Part shown: positions 58,487 to 64,000 of the stretch, one piece after another
Numbering within the stretch: the first letter of the stretch is position 1
Layout: the number at the start of each line of letters is the position of its first letter
Assembly: GCF_020564355.1 (NCBI RefSeq)
Contig: NZ_JAJCRR010000005.1
Span: forward strand, 1 to 64,000
Reading direction: 5' to 3'
DNA length: 64,000 nt
Source: Lachnospira pectinoschiza
Lineage (GTDB): Bacteria; Bacillota; Clostridia; Lachnospirales; Lachnospiraceae
Translations under genes and position numbers: made by a program
The notes under the pieces: generated by a model
The model's database searches: none
The model's input: only the letters and a program-made list of their open reading frames with translations
Told to the model about the DNA's origin: nothing

Positions 58487-60208
58487 ATGATTCAGGCAAT
58501 GGTCAAAAAATTGAATGGGAAAAGACTGCGGCAGCGTATTTCATCTGCAATTTTAATAGTTGCAATATTGGTAAGTTTTTCTGGTATTCTTGGAGGAGCT
58601 GCCATGTTAGTAATGGGTGTCCAGTACAATCACGCATTAACCAATTATGGTTTTTCACAGGGTGATATCGGTAAGATGATGATTACATTTGCAGACACCA
58701 GAAGTAACCTGCGGGCGGCAATCGGTTATCAGGATAAGACACTGGTACAGGAAACCTACGAAGCGTATGAAACAAAGAAGCAGGCATGTAAGGATTATGC
58801 AGCTATAGTAGAAGAAACAGTTGCTTCCGCTGAAGAACGTAAATTGTATGATCAGATCATGAGCGGTATGGAAGATTATTTTACATCAGCTGATAAGGTA
58901 GTACAGATGGGTAAAGATGTAACGAATATCGATCAGAGAAATCAGGCACAGCGACTGGCAAAAGATGAAGTGGCACCGAAGTACGAAGCAATTTATGAGA
59001 ATATGGTACAGCTGCTGGACGTGAATACCAGCGAAGGTAACAAATTGGAAAATATTTTAAAGGTATTAACATTTGTCTTACTGGCAATAGTTATTTTTAT
59101 TATTATTGCGGCGATTTTAATCGCAAGAAAGCTGGGCGATGCGCTTGCGTTAAATATTGTAAATCCGCTCGATGCATTGGCAGAACGTTTTAAGGCCTTT
59201 GCACAGGGTGATTTGACAAGTGAATTTCCGGTAATGGAATCAGAAGATGAAGTATCTGATATGGTTACTGTTGCAAAGGATATGGCAGAGAATCTGTCAG
59301 CAGTTATTGAGGATGTTAATTACCGTATGGAACTGATGGCAAAGAATGATTATACAGGCTCGTCTGCAATTCCTGAAAAGTATCTGGGTGATTTTGCAGC
59401 CATGAATGATGCAATCCATCAGATGAACGAAGATATGAACGATACAATGCGCCACATTGAAGAAGCTGCCGCTCAGGTATCTATCGGTGCAGGCAACCTT
59501 GCAGAGGGGTCACAGAGTCTTGCAGAAGGTTCTACAGACCAGGCCGGTGCAGTTGAAGAATTACTTGCCTCTTTTGCAAGTATTACAGAAGGTGTAGAAC
59601 ATACACATGACAGTGCAAGCGTTTCGTATGATTTATCTGTGAAATATGCAAAAGAAGCAGACAGAAGCCAGCAGGAGATGCAGGCGGTTACGGAAGCTAT
59701 GCAGCGTATGAGTGAAATGTCTCAGAAGATTGAAAGCATTATCGGTGAAATCGAAGAAATTGCTGAACAGACCAATCTGCTTGCATTAAATGCTTCTATT
59801 GAAGCCGCAAGGGCCGGAGAAGCCGGACGCGGATTCGCTGTTGTTGCAACACAGATTGGCAAGCTTGCTGACGAAAGTGCTCAGTCTGCAGTGAATACAA
59901 GAGAACTCATTATGAATTCTATTCAGGAAATTGAAAATGGTAACCGTGCCGTAGAGAAGACTTCTAAGACGATTATTGAACTGGTTCAGGGTATTAATGA
60001 AGTCGCAGAAAAGTCTAAAGAGCTAGAGGAGCTTTCAGAAACACAGACAGAACAGATGAAGCAGGCTGAAGCCGGTGTTAACCAGATTTCAGAGGTTGTA
60101 CAGAGCAATGCCGCTATTGCGGAAGAATCTTCTGCAACAAGTGAAGAGCTTTCAGCAGAATCTATTTCACTGAACGAACTTGTACAGCAGTTTAAGCTGA
60201 AAAAGTAA
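58487..60208 (+). CDS. methyl-accepting chemotaxis protein
   Basis: A 573-residue transmembrane chemoreceptor. It has a first membrane helix (about 22-45), an extracellular four-helix-bundle-type sensor (about 46-195), a second helix (about 195-217), a HAMP domain (about 220-285), and a long cytoplasmic coiled coil. The highly conserved kinase-control tip begins near residue 425 ([18 protein letters not shown], then [10 protein letters not shown]). The ligand is unknown. No CheW/CheA genes are in the window. Its place behind the pectinase genes suggests sensing of pectin products, but the terminator between them means it is a separate unit. RBS AAGGAGG is eight bases before the ATG. Confidence 0.95.
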   Translation: MIQAMVKKLNGKRLRQRISSAILIVAILVSFSGILGGAAMLVMGVQYNHALTNYGFSQGDIGKMMITFADTRSNLRAAIGYQDKTLVQETYEAYETKKQACKDYAAIVEETVASAEERKLYDQIMSGMEDYFTSADKVVQMGKDVTNIDQRNQAQRLAKDEVAPKYEAIYENMVQLLDVNTSEGNKLENILKVLTFVLLAIVIFIIIAAILIARKLGDALALNIVNPLDALAERFKAFAQGDLTSEFPVMESEDEVSDMVTVAKDMAENLSAVIEDVNYRMELMAKNDYTGSSAIPEKYLGDFAAMNDAIHQMNEDMNDTMRHIEEAAAQVSIGAGNLAEGSQSLAEGSTDQAGAVEELLASFASITEGVEHTHDSASVSYDLSVKYAKEADRSQQEMQAVTEAMQRMSEMSQKIESIIGEIEEIAEQTNLLALNASIEAARAGEAGRGFAVVATQIGKLADESAQSAVNTRELIMNSIQEIENGNRAVEKTSKTIIELVQGINEVAEKSKELEELSETQTEQMKQAEAGVNQISEVVQSNAAIAEESSATSEELSAESISLNELVQQFKLKK

Positions 60209-60282
60209 TTTTTGACACTGATATCAGAATATGCTAGAATTTAAAAATGCGTAGACACGCAGTGAAAGCATACAGAACAGAT

Positions 60283-60320
60283 AAGCGTGAAGTCATGAAA
60301 AATGGACTTCGCGCTTTTTT
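60283..60320 (+). terminator. terminator after the chemoreceptor gene
   Basis: A 12-bp stem 60283-60294/60305-60316 (one G-T pair), a 10-base loop and a T run 60315-60320. Confidence 0.92.
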
Positions 60321-60324
60321 GCAC

Positions 60325-60428
60325 AGATGTTTGCTTCTGAGCGAAAGCAAACATCTATAATGACAGATAAGAAATCGCCTATGCGAATTTCTCATCGCCA
60401 CTTTGCAACAAGTTGCTCAGAAATGGAG
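60325..60428 (+). repeat. palindromic repeat unit 1 (104 bp)
   Basis: A 12-bp perfect hairpin (60325-60336/60345-60356, AGATGTTTGCTT, loop CTGAGCGA) is followed by a second hairpin around GAAATCGCC (60366-60395) and by GCAACAAGTTGCTCAGAAA-TGGAG. The whole unit recurs with the same length at 60610-60713. Confidence 0.85.
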
Positions 60429-60432
60429 ATAA

Positions 60433-60564
60433 GTGTGAAAAATCACACTGATGTGCTGATTTTTCACACAGCATTTTGTGCCGCAGGCGTCACAAAATAG
60501 CTTTTATCGCAGAGCCAAATCTGACATTTGGCTCGCGGTTCCTCCGGCATTAAAATGCCTGCGG
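60433..60564 (+). repeat. run of four further palindromes between the two repeat units
   Basis: In order: a 13-bp perfect stem GTGTGAAAAATCA (60433-60445/60457-60469); ATTTTGTG/CACAAAAT (60473-60480/60491-60498); GAGCCAAAT/ATTTGGCTC (60512-60520/60526-60534); and GGCATT/AATGCC within CCG-CGG (about 60544-60564). There is no coding sequence. Confidence 0.75.
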
Positions 60565-60574
60565 AAAAAGAGAA

Positions 60575-60609
60575 GTGTGAACAAGCCATAAACGAAAGCT
60601 TGTTCACAC
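60575..60609 (+). repeat. palindromic repeat module g, copy 2
   Basis: A perfect 12-bp stem GTGTGAACAAGC / GCTTGTTCACAC with an 11-base loop CATAAACGAAA. It matches the module behind the PBP gene at 35005-35037. Confidence 0.85.
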
Positions 60610-60713
60610 GGGTATTTGCTTCCGGGCGAAAGCAAATACCCAGGATGGCAAATGAGAAATCGCCTGCGCGAATTTCTCATCGCCGCTTCGCAACAAGTTG
60701 CTCAGAAAAGGAG
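60610..60713 (+). repeat. palindromic repeat unit 2 (104 bp)
   Basis: The same layout and length as unit 1. The first stem is GGGTATTTGCTT (60610-60621/60630-60641), so its outer five pairs differ from unit 1 on both strands in a compensated way. The last bases AAAAGGAG serve as the ribosome binding site of pth. Confidence 0.85.
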
Positions 60714-60719
60714 AATTGT

Positions 60720-61280
60720 ATGTATATTATAGCGGGGCTGGGAAATCCCGGCACACAGTATATGGGAACAAGACACAATGCAGGATTTTCTGTGATAGAT
60801 GCGCTGGCAGATCAATATAATATCAGCGTAGACACACAAAAACACAAAGGGATGATTGGCAAGGGTATGATTGAGGGAGAGAAGGTCATTCTTGTAAAGC
60901 CGATGACGTATATGAATCTGTCCGGGGAATGTATCCGTGAAGTCATGGATTATTATAAGGCGGATATCGATGATTTAATCGTTATTTTTGACGACATCAG
61001 CTTAGAACCGGGCAAACTGCGTCTGCGGGCAAAGGGAAGCGCAGGCGGACACAACGGTATTAAAAGTATTATCGCGCAGCTTGGCAGTGACCGGTTCAAG
61101 CGTGTTAAGTTCGGTGTCGGTGACAAACCGAAGGGCTGGGACCTTGCAGACTGGGTACTCGGAAAATTCCCGGCAGATTTATACGATACACTGCGGGATG
61201 CCAATCAGAGAGCCTGCGAAGCGGTTGCCTGTATCATGACAGAGGGTATTACCGGTGCGATGAATAAATTTAATGGATGA
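60720..61280 (+). CDS. pth: peptidyl-tRNA hydrolase
   Basis: A 186-residue enzyme releasing tRNA from prematurely dropped peptidyl-tRNA. It begins MYIIAGLGNPGTQYMGTRHN; the catalytic His is in TRHNAGF, the Asp in IFDDISLEPG, and GSAGGHNGIKSI follows. The start is ATG 60720 with AAAAGGAG upstream. The frame is open further upstream to 60528, but that part is the palindromic repeat array. It is followed by mfd after 26 bases, the same order as in Bacillus. Confidence 0.97.
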   Translation: MYIIAGLGNPGTQYMGTRHNAGFSVIDALADQYNISVDTQKHKGMIGKGMIEGEKVILVKPMTYMNLSGECIREVMDYYKADIDDLIVIFDDISLEPGKLRLRAKGSAGGHNGIKSIIAQLGSDRFKRVKFGVGDKPKGWDLADWVLGKFPADLYDTLRDANQRACEAVACIMTEGITGAMNKFNG

Positions 61281-61306
61281 AATAAAAATTGTAGAATAGA
61301 GGAAGT

Positions 61307-64000
61307 ATGAAAACATTTTTTGAGCCTGTGCAGGGGATGGCAGGGATAGAAGAAATTAAAAAGTCTTTTAGCCGGCTGGGGCATGCGGTAATGGTCAGCG
61401 GCTGCATTGACACGCAGAAAGCACATCTGCTGGAAGCACTCGGGGAGCAGTATCCAATCCGGGTCGTGATTACTAGCGATGAGGTCAAGGCAAGACAGCT
61501 TCGTGAGGATTGTCTTTTTTTTGATAAGAGCAGTATTTACTATCCTGCCAAGGATTTTATCTTTTACAGCGCCGATGTGCATGGCAACCAGCTTGCGGGA
61601 GAGCGGCTTGCATGCATTTACAAAATCATTCAGGCGCAGAAGCATATCAGTGAAGACAGTATTTCAAACGGTAAAACAGACGGCATACAGCCGGAAAACA
61701 AAAATGCGGCGGGACTTACGGTTGTGACAACGATTGACGGCTGTGCTGATTTGCTCGTTCCGCTTGAAAAATATAAAAATGCCACGATTTCATTTGAAAA
61801 AGGACAGGTTCTTGATTTAGAAGCACTTTCAAAAGAACTGGTACAGATTGGCTATGAGCGATGTGCGATTGTGGACGGACAGGGCAAATTTGCGGTGCGC
61901 GGCGGTATTATCGACATTTTCCCGTATACGGAAGAAACACCGGTGCGCATTGAGTTGTGGGACGATGAGGTGGATTCAATCCGTTTGTTTGACGTGGAGA
62001 GCCAGCGTTCCATTGAAAAGATTGAGCGGTTTGAAGCTTTTCCGGCGACAGAATGCCTGTTAAGCGAAGAAGAAATTGCGCGCGGCAGGGAAAAGTTACA
62101 GGAAGAACTGGCAGGACAGCTGACCGCCTTTGGTAATGATAAGAAGAAAAAGACGGCAGAGGATATTGAGAAATGCAACCGTATCCGCAGAAATGTGGCA
62201 GATATGGAGCGTACCGGTGATTACAGTAAGGCGCTGCGGATGTTTGCAGAGGAACTGACCGGATTTTTAAGCTATTTTCCAAAGGAAGACACGCTGTTTG
62301 TATTAGATGAGCCGAACCGCTTAAATGAGCGGATGGAACTTATTTTATATGAATATACGGAAAGTATGAAAAACCGTCTGGAGGGCGGATATATTCTGCC
62401 GGGACAGACCGATATGATTCACGGGATTGAAAGCATTTATGTGGGACTTGATAAGAAACGTACCCTGCTGTTGTCGGCGCTGGATTACAAGCCGGAAAAA
62501 TTTGCCGTGGCGGAATATGTGCGCATTGATACCCGCAGTATCAGTCCGTACCACAACAGCTTTGAGTATCTTGCGGACGATTTAAAAAAATATAAGCGTT
62601 CGGGGTATAAGAGTATCCTGGTGTGCAATTCGAGAACGCGTGCGGCAAGAATTGTGCAGGATCTGGCGGATCTGGGGCTGACGGCGTATTTCAGTGAAGA
62701 TTTTGAAAATGAAATGCTTGAAGGCACGATTATGGTCACTTACGGCAGTCTGCACAAGGGCTTTGAGTATCCGCTTCTGCAGTTTGTCGTGATTGCGGAA
62801 AATGATATTTTTGCAAGCAGGCACAAAAAACGTGAAAAGAAGAAAAAGTATGACGGAAAGTCGATAGCCGGTTTTAACGAACTGAATATCGGCGATTTTG
62901 TCGTGCATGAAAGTCACGGACTGGGTGTGTATAAGGGTATTGAAAAAATTACGGTCGAGGGCGTGGAAAAGGATTATATCAAGATTGAATACGCCGGAAA
63001 CAGTAACCTTTATGTGCTGGCGACACAGCTTGACCGTTTACAGAAATATGCGGCGGCGGATACCGAAAAGAAGCCGAAACTCAATAAGCTGGGGACACAG
63101 GAGTGGAATAAAACAAAATCCAAGGTACACGGCGCGGTTGAAGAAGTGGCAAAGGATCTGGTTGCGCTGTATGCGGCGCGGCAGAAGGAAAAGGGTTATC
63201 AGTTTGGACCGGATACCGTATGGCAGAGGGAATTTGAAGAAATGTTTCCGTATGAGGAAACGCAGGATCAGCTGACGGCGATAGAAGACACCAAGCGTGA
63301 TATGGAAAGTACCCGCATTATGGACCGTTTAATCTGCGGTGATGTCGGCTATGGCAAGACTGAAGTCGCAATCCGTGCGGCATTTAAAGCGGTACAGGAG
63401 GGCAAGCAGGTGGCATATCTTGTGCCGACAACCATTCTTGCCCAGCAGATTTACAACACCTTTGAACAGCGGATGAAAAATTTTCCGGTGACGGTGGCAC
63501 AGCTGTCAAGCTTCCGTACAAGCAAGGAAATCAAGGAAAGTATTTCCGAGTTAAAAAAAGGTTTTGTAGATATTGTAATCGGTACACACAGACTGTTATC
63601 CAAGGATGTGGAGTTTAAGGACCTGGGACTGTTGATTATTGATGAGGAACAGCGTTTTGGTGTAACCCATAAGGAAAAGATTAAGAAATTAAAAAATGAT
63701 GTGGATGTCATGACGCTCAGTGCGACCCCGATTCCTAGAACACTGCATATGAGCCTTGTCGGTATCCGTGATATGAGTGTACTGGAAGAACCGCCGACAG
63801 ACCGCGTGCCGATACAGACCTTTGTAACGGAACATAACGATGAAATGATCCGGGAGGCGATTCACAGAGAGCTGGCAAGAAACGGACAGGTGTATTATGT
63901 ATACAATCGTGTCCGCAGCATTGATGAGGTGGCGGCACACATTGAGGAACTGGTGCCGGAGGCCAATGTCGCCTATGCACACGGTCAGATGGAAAAACGT
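61307..64000 (+). CDS. mfd: transcription-repair coupling factor, 3' end outside the window
   Basis: 898 codons are present and the frame is open to the last base, so roughly the last quarter is missing. Mfd removes stalled RNA polymerase and recruits UvrA. The order is the UvrB-like N-terminal part (MKTFFEPVQGMAGIEEIKK, VRGGIIDIFPYTEETPVRIE), the RNA-polymerase-interacting region starting IGDFVVHESHGLG near residue 530, and the translocase domain with Walker A GDVGYGKTEVAIRAA, DEEQRFGV and SATPIPRTLHMS. The start is ATG 61307 after GAGGAAGT. It is downstream of pth in one operon. Confidence 0.97.
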   Translation, partial: MKTFFEPVQGMAGIEEIKKSFSRLGHAVMVSGCIDTQKAHLLEALGEQYPIRVVITSDEVKARQLREDCLFFDKSSIYYPAKDFIFYSADVHGNQLAGERLACIYKIIQAQKHISEDSISNGKTDGIQPENKNAAGLTVVTTIDGCADLLVPLEKYKNATISFEKGQVLDLEALSKELVQIGYERCAIVDGQGKFAVRGGIIDIFPYTEETPVRIELWDDEVDSIRLFDVESQRSIEKIERFEAFPATECLLSEEEIARGREKLQEELAGQLTAFGNDKKKKTAEDIEKCNRIRRNVADMERTGDYSKALRMFAEELTGFLSYFPKEDTLFVLDEPNRLNERMELILYEYTESMKNRLEGGYILPGQTDMIHGIESIYVGLDKKRTLLLSALDYKPEKFAVAEYVRIDTRSISPYHNSFEYLADDLKKYKRSGYKSILVCNSRTRAARIVQDLADLGLTAYFSEDFENEMLEGTIMVTYGSLHKGFEYPLLQFVVIAENDIFASRHKKREKKKKYDGKSIAGFNELNIGDFVVHESHGLGVYKGIEKITVEGVEKDYIKIEYAGNSNLYVLATQLDRLQKYAAADTEKKPKLNKLGTQEWNKTKSKVHGAVEEVAKDLVALYAARQKEKGYQFGPDTVWQREFEEMFPYEETQDQLTAIEDTKRDMESTRIMDRLICGDVGYGKTEVAIRAAFKAVQEGKQVAYLVPTTILAQQIYNTFEQRMKNFPVTVAQLSSFRTSKEIKESISELKKGFVDIVIGTHRLLSKDVEFKDLGLLIIDEEQRFGVTHKEKIKKLKNDVDVMTLSATPIPRTLHMSLVGIRDMSVLEEPPTDRVPIQTFVTEHNDEMIREAIHRELARNGQVYYVYNRVRSIDEVAAHIEELVPEANVAYAHGQMEKR

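Noticed and set aside
60528..60719. N-terminal extension of pth
   Set aside because: The extension is translated palindromic repeat sequence; the family starts at MYIIAGLGNPG with a ribosome site just upstream of 60720.
61307..64000. Possible frameshift in mfd because no closed frame is present
   Set aside because: The frame from ATG 61307 stays open and in phase through the Walker A, DEEQ and SATPIPRT motifs to the last base; the stop is simply beyond the window.

Overview
The window looks like an origin-proximal stretch of chromosome from a low-to-mid GC Gram-positive anaerobe of the Lachnospiraceae. A motile, pectin-degrading Lachnospira-like commensal is the best fit. That rests on Firmicutes-type synteny (rpsF-ssb-rpsR, gdpP-rplI-dnaB, tsaC-LMW phosphatase-rpiB ahead of the atp operon, spoVG, pth-mfd), GlgC/GlgD pairing, MecA, CwlD, DnaD/DnaI-type primosome genes, 2[4Fe-4S] ferredoxin, a chemoreceptor and CsrA, and three very large exported pectinases. 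The species cannot be fixed from the sequence alone.

Layout. 1-535: end of a 23S rRNA, then tRNA-Asn, tRNA-Glu, tRNA-Cys and a terminator, with no 5S gene after the 23S. 579-5300: a lipoprotein behind a structured leader, a nucleotidyltransferase, a Wzz-like membrane protein with a long acidic tail, a BY-kinase-like ATPase with a broken P-loop, a sirtuin and a DUF951 protein. 5294-10515: rpsF-ssb-rpsR, then gdpP-rplI-dnaB. 10554-13028: ferredoxin, a divergent CsrA, a decayed Rpn-type gene, a DUF1858 redox protein, mecA. 13187-18008: a Ser/Thr kinase fused to a ParA-like domain, a second ParA-like protein (both lacking the P-loop lysine), a GH18 enzyme and a CwlD-type amidase. 18046-20535: tsaC, LMW phosphatase, rpiB, dCMP deaminase. 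20711-21220: DUF402 protein. 21353-28571: complete ATP synthase operon whose c subunit carries a Na+-binding signature. 28637-35003: YwmB-like protein, methyltransferase, a membrane-anchored propeller-like protein and a class A penicillin-binding protein. 35191-40277 (minus strand): prs, dnaI-like, dnaD-like, murC; between dnaD and murC lies a dense cluster of DnaA boxes. 40397-43608: MITE-like palindromic element, glgC-glgD, spoVG. 43623-58348: AraC-type regulator and the pectin locus (two PL9 pectate lyases and a CE8 pectin methylesterase). 58390-64000: chemoreceptor, a mosaic of palindromic repeats, pth and the 5' part of mfd.

How the genes work together. CE8 removes methyl esters from pectin so that the two PL9 enzymes can cleave the polygalacturonate; all three are exported and carry different surface-retention devices, and the adjacent AraC protein is the obvious candidate regulator. 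GlgC/GlgD store incoming carbon as glycogen. The ATP synthase is predicted to be sodium-coupled.

The most interesting non-routine signals are: (1) paired tandem DnaA boxes upstream of the primosome genes; (2) a family of palindromic repeat modules with compensatory stem changes near csrA, the PBP gene and pth; (3) the kinase/ParA-like pair whose start codon appears displaced by one base; (4) a nested 4 x 22-residue repeat architecture in the second PL9 enzyme; (5) the BY-kinase-like protein that has lost its P-loop lysine.
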